From Drechslerella dactyloides (Eukaryota; Ascomycota; Orbiliomycetes; Orbiliales; Orbiliaceae), in NCBI GenBank assembly GCA_020064725.1, contig JAGTWJ010000019.1:2418001-2482000 (forward strand): a stretch of 64,000 nucleotides of DNA, in the 5' to 3' direction. A program made the translations under genes and the position numbers. Positions 35,701 through 47,700 of this stretch are shown here, in pieces. The notes under the pieces are model-generated. The model was not told the origin of the DNA. It saw nothing but the letters and a program-made list of their open reading frames with translations, and did no database searches. Numbering within the stretch: the stretch's first letter is position 1; every line of letters begins with the position of its first letter.

Positions 35701-38700
35701 AACCGTTGAAATTCAAGCGCACAACTGCAGAGTCTCATACAGCTGTGTACCGCGTCGTGCAAATACACACCCGCAATGCACATTTGAAGCTCGGAGCAAT
35801 GTCAAGTACTGTTACATCGACCTGCGGAAAAGCGCATCTTGGTGCCTCCAATTAACCTGTCACCTTCTTCGGGTACCACAATGCTGCGACTGGCTCGGGA
35901 AAAAGGGGCATGCATGCATGTGGCCTTCTTCGAGACAGATGCCACCGCAGCTGCACCCACCCCACCACAAAAACACCGCATCGCCATATTCCCTGCCCGA
36001 TCATGCTCGGCCCTTGCATCGCATGCGTTTAGCTCGATCACTGGCGGGCAAAACGTTGGTTCCTGAACTTGTCCCGACTTGAACTTGGCCGGTGGAGGGG
36101 GACAATGCGCTTTGCATGCATATTGTTGCATCTGGTCCATCCACCAGCAATCACGATGCCCAATTCAGCTGACTTTTCGCCGCATTTTATCCCGCCAACC
36201 ACGGTAGAATGCAAAATATCGTTCGACTTCGCTTTTTCCGGCCTCAAACGCTTGTGCCCTTGCGTTCGATCGTCCGCCAAGCTACTCCTACGATACACAT
36301 GCTGAGGGCTCGGACTGAGTGGGCTGGCTAGTAGAGCGCCGCCTGGCCGCCTCCTCTGCTTGCAGTCGACAGACACACCATACAACTGCGACATCTGAGC
36401 ACAGTCGGTCTGTTTTTTTTTTTGTACAGCCTCTCTCTGTCTATTCGACCCCAGCTTCCCCGAGGCTATTACTCCGAGACGACTGGAGCTGCTACCTCGA
36501 ATGCAGTTAGCTGCCTGTTCGAAACATTGGTTTTTCCCGCCATTACACACACACACCACGCACGCAAGTGTCAGCGAGCAGGGGCTGAATGGGCGAAAGG
36601 CCCCCTCCCACTCCGTCCAATTCGCGCCCGCCAATGGCAGCCCACAAACGACGCCAAGCGGGTCTGCAGGACTCTCTTCTGGGCTGCAGCTCGCCGGCTC
36701 CCTCGGAGCGATGAGCAGCCAGCTCGTTCGCTCGCTCGCAGGAGCATGCACCCCCAACTTTTTTTTCGAGCTTGTCTCATGGCCCCAGCCGGCGGTCACA
36801 TTGAATGTTGCCCTGAAAATCTCTTTTTCCGATCCGTCTATCAAACAGCCCCTGGTTCCTTCGCCGCCGGTTTCCTGTCCATCCAGATGCGGGATCTTGG
36901 TCGCAGCATTGTGCGCGTTACGATCGTCTAGAATCTGCAATAAGCACAATCTAGATCGAGTATGGGATATACAAAATGACTAACATGCTTGCTCATTCGC
37001 TCAGAGCTAACTGTGCACTTTCCTGATAAGGCGCAGGCAGATAGCGGTCTGCGTGTGCTCAGTGTAGTAGTCTAATTAGCCACCATCGATCACCAGATCA
37101 CGGCTTTGCTGAGAACCAGCCCACGCCCAAACCTGCGCCCGCTCATGTTGGCGTTCCTGCCGATTTAACTCCAACTTTTTGGCAACTGGCAACCAGCCCC
37201 ACCTTCCAACTTTTTCCCTCTGGCTCCAAGACGCAAAGCGCACGCCCCCCAAGCGATAACAAGCCGTGCCTATGCGGGCGACAGACCGCAAAATAAGGCT
37301 GCGAAAGCCCAAAGCTCAAGCGAATACGAAAAGAAAAAGGAAAGAATCGCAAAAAAGGAAATAAACACAATCGAGCGAGTGAGCAGACAGATGAGATCAT
37401 GGGGTTGCATTTGAGAGATGCAGTCGGACAGCCAGTTCATTGGCTCCGTTCAGCTGAGCCTTATAATTCGACTCCAGGCGCTGGGCTTTTCAGCCGTGTC
37501 TGTAGTTTGGCCTGCCACACCTGCATCTCCGGAGGCGAGGCCGATGTCGACGTATACGGTACGACGCATTCGACGGGATTCGTGTAGGAGTCGGCGCATC
37601 CCGACGTACCTGTACACCGTGCATATGTCAGATCCAGCGCAAACTGCCCAGCAGCCTTGTGGAGCCCCGGCCCCCCTAATCTTACGCCACAGCGTCGAAT
37701 TAGACGATATCTCCACGATGGTGATAATACTGCTGGCGACCTATTAACCCTCTCTTGATAAATAATAGAGAGCTGGCTAAGATTTGCCAAATCAACGTAA
37801 TATTACGTGCGAAGTATATATCGCATACCCATTAGTGTTACAGTGGCATATATCACAAGTAACCAGTTATAATCGTATGACTCTGTTCATTCGTTAAGAT
37901 CAGATACAGGCGCTCATATCACCGTTACGTGAGCAGGTGTTCCTGTAATGTCCCTACATTGCCTGAGGCTAATGATATTGGAAATGCCGCATCAAAAAGG
38001 CAGCACTGAGGCCACACTGCCAGACTCCTCCAGTCTGGTTAGCCGGGGCTATTACTGCGCCCGCGCATTGCCTTTGCATATCGGCGTTGCCACTTGCTTT
38101 TTGCTTAGACCTTTAGCACGCTTCACCTGCTTTCCTTCGAAGCTTTCTCTCAAATGTAATGCATGTAACCTTATCGCATCGTTAATCATTATGCACGCCA
38201 GAGCATCAAATACGAATAAAATACTTACATTGACATTACCTTTGAAGCCAAACGCATGTCTATATCATAAGCCTCCACGGTAACGAGCAATTAAGCAGCT
38301 GTGCTGGAGATTCAGCAGTACTTATATATTCAAGCCATTGTTATAAATTGAGTGTGTGCGCTATGACTTATGAAGTGCTTATTTACCTCACATTTTATAT
38401 CGCGTTAAAGGCGTTCAAAGTTATTAGCGAATGCTTGGATACCTGGTAAAGCAATAAAGCCCTGCACGACCGCCTAGCCGCCTCCGTAATTTTACGGATC
38501 TCGCACCCAACATTACAGGCACATTTAACGTTATAATCTATTCAATTTTCTCGCTGAGATCTCCAATCTCGGCTACCGCTCGTTCGAGGGCAGCTCATTA
38601 GCGAGGGCTGTCCGGCTTGCTGGCTGCGGCGTTGCCTGTAGCATTTAGCGATATACGCTTATATATGATCTGAAAATTCCATAATACCTCCACCATTTCC

Positions 38701-41248
38701 ATACAAGGGACCAAGGGATTTGATATAAGCCCTCATACAAGTTTATCACGTCGGCAACTAGCTAATGTAATATGTATAGTATACGTTTGCTATGTGGCGT
38801 CCTTACAGCGCATGTAACTTTAATCCTCACAGCTGCACAAGTTTATTTGATATAGCTTTATTATGAGCTATCTCTCGCCGGACATGTACAGCGCATCCGG
38901 CAGACATCCCGTTGACGGGCCCGGGCACTGGACAGCGTGGTTTATATCGTCATCGAAGGGTCAATTTATCATAGTAGCAACCAAGGCAAAATTGTGGATA
39001 CCTGTTCCGCGCTGCTAGATAACAGACTAGTCAGCCCTACGCCTGTATGCGAACACGCCGACGCCGGCACACCAGCCTGTGGCTGCATTACAGCTGAGCG
39101 TGAGCCCAAACGCCGATTGAACAACTGGCTGGAGCAAATACGAGATGCAGGCATGCATGTACATGTCGATAACAGGCAGTTGGGTCTGCATTGTGCCAAC
39201 GAATTTTGAGGTGGAAATGAGATCGTAGTCGCAACCTTCAATTCAGCCTTGGACCACGGGGTCGCAAGGTGGTGTAAAGGTCACAAGTGTGAATCTTCTC
39301 AGCTATTGTCCGTATGTGGTCCGTATTTTCCGTACGTCGTACATCTGCTACGGATCAACCTAGGGGCTAATCTCAGTTCCCTCATCGCGCGGCACCGACG
39401 TCCAATTGATTAACGCTTCCAAGTGACATACATGCCATAACTATCTAGATAATGGCGATCTGACATGCACGCAGCGAACCAGTGGCAGGGCGGTGTTTTT
39501 TTTCCAGCTCGCTCCGGTGTCTCCGCTTAGTTACCCTGTATATGTAACAAAGACAGGTTGTATTTTTTCGATGGGTGTACGGACTATATGACTCGCATGT
39601 GCAGTACCATGTAATTGCGTATGAAACTTTGTTCAATTTGGTTTTCGGAATATGCAGTGTAGCATACGTCGACGTGCGTTAAACTCGCGTCGACTATGGT
39701 TACGGGCGATGCAGACCTGCTAAGTGTACGTCTACCTTGTGCGACATGCGTACGAGACGCGTCGGTGGGCAGCAGTGGTAGATCATTGCAAGGGCTCCGG
39801 GCCGCGGGAATGCGAAGATCATGTATATATTGTCGATCGCAGAGTATATTGGTGCACGCTTTGTGTCTTGTGTCGCAGTTGACCTGTATTATGATATCGG
39901 AAGATATATCCGGGGAAACAATAGCCGTAGTTATAATTAACATACGTCTTTGGCTGGTGGTATGGACGTGCATATTTCGGAACTCGGGTCAGATTGCATT
40001 TGAATTTCAGGGTCTACTACATTCCACACGGCCATGCATACCGTTTGACCCGTCGCATATAATTTGACTTGGAATGCAGAATATCAGACCACGCGTACAC
40101 GCGTTCGTATTTCGTAGAATTGCATCGATCGCGTTCGGAGTTACGGCTAGTTGACGCGAAATTCTGATAGAAATTGACATAGACACACGTCATTTGCAAT
40201 TTCAGGGCAGTATGATCAACTTGACGATGCTGATTTGCGACGGGGATACAGCCAATCAAATAGGAAGCTGGTCACAGAGCACATTCAAATGTATATGTCA
40301 ATCAGCAACCATTGAAGTTACCGGAGATATATCGATATCGCAATTGCAGTACGGATTAACAGGAGCGTATGTAAATTAGAACACAAGGTGCTTCTAATTA
40401 TGGTAATGGCAGTGTTGATTAATAGGCAATTCGGCTTGTACAATTGTCTCGTGATCAAGACGTCGACCGCCACCGTTGGTGAGATACCTGTAGTAAGTGC
40501 CGACGTTGTGTGACATCTTCAGTACGGGACTGATCTACATGTGTTAAATGGGACTGTGAATTGCATTCGGATCTTGAATTTCCCATGTTTATATCTCAGC
40601 ATACACGTCCAGCGGGCGGAAAGCAAGCAGAATATACATTCTGGAAAGGGTCATTGCGAAGCATGTGGTTGCCGAATTCCGAATCACGTTTTCTCGGGAG
40701 CCAAAATACCGCACATACCTTTTCCTGACTAGAGCATTTGATAGATATACGAAAATAGAGCTTGTCATTGCAACGAGATGCGTGCATCGATGTAAGGATG
40801 CGAGGTCTCTCAAATGTCGGCAAGACATGTGTGCACAAGGTTTCTCCAACGCTGCAAAGTGTGTTGCGGAAACTTTCAGTTCCAACCATGACCTCTGCAG
40901 GCTTTCGATTTCTTTTGCTCTTGGCCAATGCGCTCGATATAGCCTTCGAAACCGTGATTGCCTCTCCTAGGTCCCCCAGCCATCGCCCTGCATACTGTCA
41001 CCCTGCATTGACGGGCACATTCTAATAATACCTCCAGGTTGCAACGGGCTCGCATACCAAAGCAGGCTATTCCTGCCTGCAGACCAATTGACGACCAAAA
41101 CAGAAAATAAACGAAAAAAATCTGACGACGCAAAACATACAACAGGCGACTAACGTTGAACGCAGGGTCAAAGTGACACTTTTGCGACAGTCGCGGAAGA
41201 TCTGATACGTCGATTCGTGCAGGGACGCATCCGCATCATGCATCCGAG
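32794..41248. other. 8.5-kb gene-poor region
   Basis: No reading frame here has both a credible start and protein-like content. The longest (303 codons, minus, 36038-36949) starts with TTG and is low quality. Features seen: a GGAAG purine run (33972-34020), a palindrome-rich CCTG/CAGG block (34409-34438), a poly-T run near 36412-36424, and an AT-rich stretch from 37750 to 39000. One motif related to the dispersed end (ATTGTCTCGTGATC) lies at 40442. It could hide a non-coding RNA or an unusually long promoter. Confidence 0.4.
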
Positions 41249-43751
41249 ATGACTGCTTTCTGCATTCGCACACTATCGCGGCCCGGGCTTCGGCCCGGGC
41301 ACATGCGCTTTCCCGCCAGAGTTCGAGGACTGTCACGGGTTTTAGGATTGACCAGATGTCCTAACCGCAGCTCTGAATTCGCTGCCCGGGCTTTCACCAC
41401 ATTTATAGGAGGAAGACATAGCGCTGGGGATAAAGAAGTGGTAAGCTTGCACATGCACATTTCAATATAGACTATGTGGATCTCAAAAGCACTCGAACCT
41501 GAATCGAACAGCTAATATGTAATTCGACCATATCGGGCTCTAGGCTTCCAAACTCCGCGAGTCTCTGATAGCCACCCTTCAGACGAAAGGCGACGGTGTA
41601 ACTAGAAACCGTGGCTTTGTAATTCTTGTCACTCCATCTCATGCCAACCTGGTGTCGGACACCGACGTGATTGGAGAAATCATCGAAGAAGCGGTTTTAT
41701 CACCGGGTGCGGGTATCCAACAAGTAAATGGCGTGGCAGCAGTAGTGGATGGCCTTTATGGATGTGCGCCTTCGGATGGGATAGAAGGATGGACAGCAAT
41801 AGTCACCGACCGTATGCCACTAGTCTATGATTCTACTGGCAGGAGCTGGTGGAGGCACTTGCGCAATAAGCAGAATCGAGAGGCATCGCCAAATATCACA
41901 CCCACAGAAGCTGGTCAACCGAACGAGACGAGCCGCGATCCGAACGATGACCGTGGTGAATTGCAGTTGGCATTTCATCTTCAGGGTCGCAAGCGCAAGT
42001 TTGCCAACCATAGTAAAATTCTCCACGACGCCACATCCACAGTCAAACTCCAGCTCGCGAACACAATTTTCCAGACAGGAAGAACCGCAACAGCCGCCCA
42101 TTACAGCTATAGGATCAGAAACGTGGCAAAAGACGCACCCGAGATTATAAGTTCCTGGAACGACAAACTGACCAATGTGACTGTAAAGTTACATCCAGAT
42201 CAAAGATTCAATGCGGTCATCTCTTGGCCCTTAAGGACCCTCACATCCCCGCGGAAAATCGAGAGCAGCAACGGCAACATCATCAAGGAGATATCCGTAC
42301 CGGATGCCGCAAATCCTGGGACTCAAAAGACGGTACCCGCCAGCCAGGAACTGGAGGCCGCAGTAGAAAAGTGGCTGGAAGAGCATCCAGCATACGACCC
42401 TATCACGTTGGAGAAATATCCTCTGGAGATATACGCCGGGATAGTCAAAGCCCCCGAGAGACAGGGCGTGATAGGTGATCCTCAAAGTGCTCTGACAACC
42501 TACAGATTAGACAGGATTGACTGCGATATGGAGACTCGGCGCAGGACCAGGTATAGATTTGCCAAAGTCGTATCTGGTGGAGGAAGATGGGGCCAGGGAG
42601 GTTTGGTGGCACTCGACCCGGACGGGATGCAAGGATTCACCGTTCCTGGAGAGGGACAGCTGCCAGAAATGACGGAGCCCAAATCGATTCTGAGGCCAAA
42701 CTCATGGGTCGAATTCTTCCTTGCAGACCCATCAATCTATTTTGGACGTGAGAAAGCTGGGGCCATGTCGGGAGACTTCGTCTTTCAATCGCACCGGGAT
42801 ATGGATCAAGCAACTCGGGAGTCGGCAGGGGAAGTAAATCGCAGGTATTACTGGTATGGAGCGTCGTCGAAAAAAGATGCCCTGGAAGGAGACTCAAGTG
42901 CAAAGGAAACCCCTATTGAGCCTATACCTGGGGAGACTGCTCTCGAGAATGCATCTTCCGAGGATGTCTCTAAAGAGAATGTCACCGAAGCGGTAGACTC
43001 AGAAGCTGCTCTCGAAGAGAGTGTTTCCAAAGAGGACACGCCCGAAAAGAGCCCTTCAGAAACGAGTACACTGGAAAGTGATCCCGAAAATTTATCATCT
43101 AGCATTGTCTCTACAAAATCTGCTTCTAAAGATGCTATGTCGAAGAAGGCTACCCAGTCACAAGCAACCAAGCAATCCCACACGACAAATGGGGCCTTCG
43201 TCAACGGTAGCATGTGGGTGGACAACCAGAAAGCCGATGTTCCTTATACAACGATCACCCTTACTGTGCGCCACCAGGACCAGCACAGCAAGGATGTTAC
43301 AAAAAGAGCCGAGAAGGCGCCTGGCTTACAAGACAACGATAAGACCATAGATCTGAAGAAGGCCTCGAAAGACTACATGGATATGAAGGAAGTGTCTCGC
43401 TTCATGGACTTTCTAAAGACTATTGGCGTGATCGATATCCCGAATACACCAATCAGCAGGCCGTTCCACCAGAAAGTGGCCTGGTTCTTTGCGAAGTGGA
43501 AGGAAGGGGTTCGAAGTTACGTGGAACCTACTACAGCCCCGAAGGTCGGCCGGGAAGCTAAGAAGCGTGCTGCTCCGCGGCAATGGAGCCGGGCTCTAGG
43601 GAAAGGAATGTATGGGAGAAGCGGACCCAATAATCGATATATCCGACAGAAGGATAAATCGGATGAAGGAAAACCGACGACAGATCAAGCGAAACAAAAT
43701 CCCGCGGACTCTGCCGGCAATGCCGAAGCACGAAAGGAGGGGGGAGAATAG
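41249..43751 (+). CDS. predicted mitochondrial protein, possibly FIST-like
   Basis: Two exons, 41249..41440 and 41544..43751, encode 799 aa. The intron starts GTAAGC, has GCTAAT and ends CTCTAG, and the frame continues across it (GDKEV-ASKLRESL). Exon 1 is a textbook presequence: MTAFCIRTLSRPGLRPGHMR and onward, Arg-rich with no acidic residue for over 35 positions. The following 110 residues (TTFIGGRHSAGDKE, RGFVILVTPSHANLVSDTDV, VNGVAAVVDGLYG) recall the N-terminal FIST sensory fold, which is inference only. Later parts include LANTIFQTGRTATAAHY, FHQKVAWFFAKWKEGVRSYV, an acidic Ser/Glu-rich linker (about 450-540) and a basic C terminus. Reading only the uninterrupted frame would wrongly start it at a GTG near 41652. 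Function unknown. Confidence 0.75.
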
Positions 43752-44131
43752 TAATTAGTGGTCTTGAATCACGGGCTACCTTTTAATGTATACTGTACAA
43801 TAACCTCCCAATATACAACTGAGTTCTACTATATCAATTATACTTAGGAATGTATATTTCCAGTATCTATTTATATCTATAGCATTATCGTACACACTCT
43901 CATCGCATATAATGAATGGGCCTTTGAAATTCTCATAAGAATCTCTGAGCTAGGTATGGAGAAAGATCCAAGACGCAAACCTCCTAAGATGGCTACTCCC
44001 AGCAGATACTATGATTATTCTCGGGCTTGCTATAAGCACACACTTCTTATGGCGCTCTGTGGCTCGTGGGGTCTGATGAATCTGTAGAACCATCACAGAT
44101 TACCATCACTTCGAGATACGTCGCCATTGTC
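43752..44131. other. convergent 3' intergenic region
   Basis: About 380 bp between two genes ending towards each other. Nothing beyond A/T-rich 3'-end-like sequence was seen. Confidence 0.4.
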
Positions 44132-44645
44132 TTAGATCAACAGCCTCTCAATCTTGTCCTTCACAGCCTTGATCTGCTGGGCCATCTCGCTGGCCTCGTT
44201 GGTGGTAACGCTGGCGGAAATGACTGCCCGGCTGACACCACACGCACGACCCAGGGCAATTTTGGAGGGCACAAAGACGTATGGAACGTTCTTGTCCTCG
44301 CAGAGAAGGGGCAGGTGCAACAGAATCTCGATTGGGGAAGTATCAGCTGCCATGACGATGAACTCGGAGATACCGCGGTTGAGCGTCTTCGTAGCTAAGG
44401 GTTCGGTGGGCTGTTAGTCATGTAGAATGGCCATGAGATGAAAGTTGAAGGGGTTTACCTTCGTTGGCACCCTTCTTGAGCTGGCGGTAGTTGTTCGCCT
44501 GCTGGATGATGTCCAAAATCTGTTGGGTCAGGGCCTGGTCGGCAAGAGGGAATGCTATGCGGCTGTTAGCGGTGCGTAAAACCTCGGAGATGCGCGTGTG
44601 GAGGTGCATGATGTAAAGCGTACCTTTGGGGTTTGGAGTCGTCAT
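44132..44645 (-). CDS. SNU13: Snu13/15.5K, U4 snRNP and box C/D snoRNP protein
   Basis: Three exons, 44645..44624 (22 nt), 44554..44459 and 44394..44132, encode 126 aa, exactly the family length. The spliced protein reads MTTPNPKAFPLADQALTQQI, then ANNYRQLKKGANEATKTLNR and GISEFIVMAADTSPIEILLH; LPLLCEDKNVPYVFVPSKIA and LGRACGVSRAVISASVTTNE follow. This is the L7Ae/Nhp2 kink-turn-binding fold. The GANEATKTLNRG loop contacts the K-turn RNA. Snu13 nucleates U4 snRNP and box C/D snoRNP assembly, so it acts in splicing and rRNA modification in the nucleus. All residues of the core motif are present. Confidence 0.97.
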
Positions 44646-45142
44646 GGTGAAAGGGCTATCGGTCTACGGATCTAACAAAAGATCTGACGGATGGCGGCAG
44701 CTTCGGTTAATCGGCTGAGATGCTTTGCAAAGGGTTCCTTGCGGTAGCTCGCCCTTCGATGGTTGCGGCGCAGTTGCGGTGACGGTGCGGTTGCTGGTGG
44801 TGAAGCTTGATGCGCAGGAATCGCATAAAATTTTATTGCTGGGTGGCTGTCGCTGACTCAGCGGTGCCAAGACCGCGTTTGACGCCCCCCGAATTTGGTT
44901 GTGTTGGCCGGCCTCCCGCTGGCACGCAGTCTCCATCGTCCGTCTACATCATCACCCAGCCTGCCAGCCAGCCAACCTCCGTCTCCTCAACAGCATCTCC
45001 AACAGTCTCCCCAGTCCTACTCCCTGAATACCACGCCCCTCACATAAAGAGGTCTCCGTCGACGTATATACACGTTTCGAAGCCCTTCTCATCCAATCTC
45101 CGACCGAGTTTCCCGCAACTCCCGGCATCTACCCTATCCACC
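44646..45142. promoter_or_regulatory. shared divergent promoter, SNU13 and VMA3
   Basis: About 500 bp separate the two start codons, which point away from each other. A pyrimidine-rich tract with repeated CCAGCC/CAACC words (44955-45010) lies on the VMA3 side. No TATA box was assigned. Confidence 0.6.
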
Positions 45143-46237
45143 ATGTCTTCGGATCTTTGGTACGTTTTCCGCTCTGCCTTTATGTCCGAGATGTCCGTCG
45201 AGCAGGGAGAACGCTCGCTCTGTGCCAGATGGCTATGATATTGCCCCCGGACCCCTGCTAACAAGTCTGTAATGTAGCCCCGTATATGCGGTACGTCTTC
45301 AGAGCCTTCGTCATCGGTTGTGTCCTTTGCTTGCCCCTGGGAAAATTACTCCGTTGCCGTCATACCCTTTTTGCTGGATGCGGTAACTCCAACATCGGCA
45401 CCGTCGTTCCTCAACACCATCCAACTCGCCTGTATCTTGACGATGGAACGGGTTACTGGTCGTACGACATTGGGGGTTTGTCTGCATATAGTGGGAAATG
45501 CTAATTTTGTTGGTTCGCGGACAGCCATTCTTCGGTGCGATGGGCTGTGCGGCGTCCATCATCTTCTGTGCTTTTGGCGCTTCGTACGGAACTGCTAAGT
45601 CCGGCGTCGGTGTCGTTGCCTCCGGTGTCCTGAGACCCGATATGATGGTGAAGAGTACGTTTTGAATCATCTTTGCTGCTGTTCAGACCCATTCTTCTGG
45701 GATTGAGGACCCCTGGCCTTCGATGTGGTGGAGTGCGTAAGCCTGGACGTCACCCAGATCATCGGAGGTTGCGGCGACATCCTAAGGCCCAAGGCACTCA
45801 CGGGTCCATTCCACCTCGTAAAAATGACGCTAACCGAGATTCGACTGCAGACTCCATCCCTGTCGTCATGGCTGGTATCGTCGCCATCTACGGTCTCGTC
45901 GTTTCCGTGCTGGTCTCCTCCAACCTGAACCAGAAGCAGACGTTATACGCCGGTTTTATCCAGCTGGGCGCAGGTCTTGCTGTCGGTCTGTCTGGTCTTG
46001 CTGCTGGTTTCGCCATTGGCATTGTTGGTGATGCTGGTGTCCGTGGTACCGTTCAGCAGCCAAGACTCTTCGTTGGCATGATTTTGATTCTCATTTTCGC
46101 CGAAGTCTTGGGTATGGTGTTCCCTTAACTTATTATATAATGACCGGACTTTATACTAACATACTTTGATAGGTCTTTACGGACTTATCGTTGCCCTGTT
46201 GATGAACTCCAAGGCACAAGAAGCGGCAACTTGCTAA
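45143..46237 (+). CDS. VMA3: V-ATPase proteolipid subunit c
   Basis: Five exons: 45143..45159, 45278..45290 (13 nt), 45525..45654, 45851..46111 and 46173..46237, encoding 161 aa. The start MSSDLCPVYAPFFGAMGCAA, the middle GTAKSGVGVVASGVLRPDMM and VMAGIVAIYGLVVSVLVSSN, and then GFIQLGAGLAVGLSGLAAGF, match fungal subunit c. Four transmembrane helices are visible. The proton-carrying Glu is in ILIFAEVLGLYG at the end of helix 4. The protein forms the rotating c-ring of the vacuolar H+-ATPase. Exons 1 and 2 together encode only ten residues. Introns 2 and 3 (234 and 196 nt) are long for this window. Confidence 0.96.
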
Positions 46238-46922
46238 ACAGCCCATGTTATAAAAACGTCCGTACAAATATCAGGGGGCTGGGGTTGACGATATACTTGT
46301 ATCCAGGTGTATTGCTATCCTAGTTTATCGATGTGTCCCTGCGTCCATGTACCAGAGCCAAAGCAAATAAGAGGCGGAGCGGGGTTTCTCGACGGTGATG
46401 TTGGCATATCTGTGTAAACACTTGGTGCAATGAAGAATAGGAAAGTAAGAAAGGAACAGGTTGAGCGTTGTGCGGTTATCATCAAGTACTCTGTATTTTA
46501 GGTCCTTTTCTCTTTTCAAGTCCTCTCCATTGTTGTCGCGCTTTTTCTGTCCCGTAGAGGAAAGTAAATTGGTATGCATGCTAGATTCTCAGAAGGTTTG
46601 CGTGAGTCGACTCGCGTTAGAACGTGAGACCAGCCACTACGGCTAGGTACCTGTGGATACCTGCGTTTCAGCCGGTTTGTGTGACCATGGCGCGCTTTCG
46701 ACCTAGTGTATTTCTGCAGCAGGGGTTTCCTGTGCAAGTCAAACGTACACCTCTGGTCTCGGTACGCCTAGGAGAATTCTACTCGTTACTATAGATTGGT
46801 TCGTCCGTATGTGGCTTGTTGGCGTCTGCGACTTTATCGCACGAATCAGAGTAGTCGAATGGCTCACGTGGTGTGTCGATGTTGCATGTTGCCTATCCTA
46901 TCATTATCTCGAATGTTATTCA
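46238..46922. other. spacer 3' of VMA3
   Basis: VMA3 3' UTR, then low-content DNA. No reading frame or RNA is supported. Confidence 0.4.
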
Positions 46923-47325
46923 CTAGAATATGGTCCCGAGACTATAGAATATAACGTCGCACTTTGAATTAATATGCCTATGGAAACCTAAGCTTTGATG
47001 CAGAGTTAGATCGGTATCAACAACCTCGTGACAAGGAGAGTCGATATATTGAAACCCCGCGATTGTACTGGCCGTCCTCATCAACCGAACCTCGATTCCC
47101 CTTTCTACGAATGCTTGATAGGGTGAAATAAAGAGGATCAAGTCTGAACATCGCCGAGAGCCGAAGAACATTTATGTTTGGATAACCAACGCCGACGTCA
47201 AGCAGATTAATCACCCATATCAACGCTGAGCTCCTTTCACCCTTAGTCAGTGTGGAAGCTCTTTTCAAGATTATTGAACATTTTGGCTTTCCAAGCTCTT
47301 CAATTTGCACATACTTGCTAGATCT
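46923..47325 (-). pseudogene. degenerate SF1 helicase C-terminal fragment
   Basis: Two overlapping minus-strand frames give consecutive parts of a helicase core. The first reads SSALIWVINLLDVGVGYPNI; after a frame shift the next gives LILFISPYQAFVERGIEVRL, then RTASTIAGFQ, then EVVDTDLTLHQSLGFHRHIN. This order matches the AAA_12 half of Nam7/Upf1-type helicases (ISPYxAQ, TVDSFQGxE, VVxxDLT, LGF), but the QG and Arg-finger residues are lost and the frame is broken. There is no Walker A part. A further open frame at 47318-47578 (NRTNGWLCFVIRIRPLAGTT) may be a more N-terminal remnant. It differs from the intact helicase at 1170-3888. Confidence 0.45.
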
Positions 47326-47700
47326 CGAGGCCAGATAAATTCCACAAAGTCCAGGGTAACAACAGATTAAAAAAAAGATATCGCTGAGGCCCTTTCATGA
47401 CAAAATAAGTAATTATATAAATGAAAGACAAGTATCCTTCAGGAAAATCCAGGACGTAGATATCGTGAAGCCGTTTCTCAGTCGTTCCAGCGAGTGGTCG
47501 AATTCGTATCACAAAACATAGCCAACCATTTGTGCGATTATAGTGAAAGTCTCGAGTATACGAGTGAGTCCCAAACAAAAACTCTCAGGTCATTAGGCAC
47601 GCCTGTGCGTTCACATACGCGATCATTGCGCGACGAGTAGCAGAATAGGCGCATCCACCCGCATCGCGGGTGTGGGCTATCCCCAGCTAACGGGTCTTCC
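47326..47700. other. spacer with possible helicase remnant
   Basis: Contains an 86-codon minus-strand frame (47318-47578) that could belong to the pseudogene to its left; otherwise nothing recognised. Confidence 0.3.

Noticed and set aside
36038..36949. 303-codon minus-strand frame
   Set aside because: It begins with TTG, has random-looking composition and no splice or domain support.
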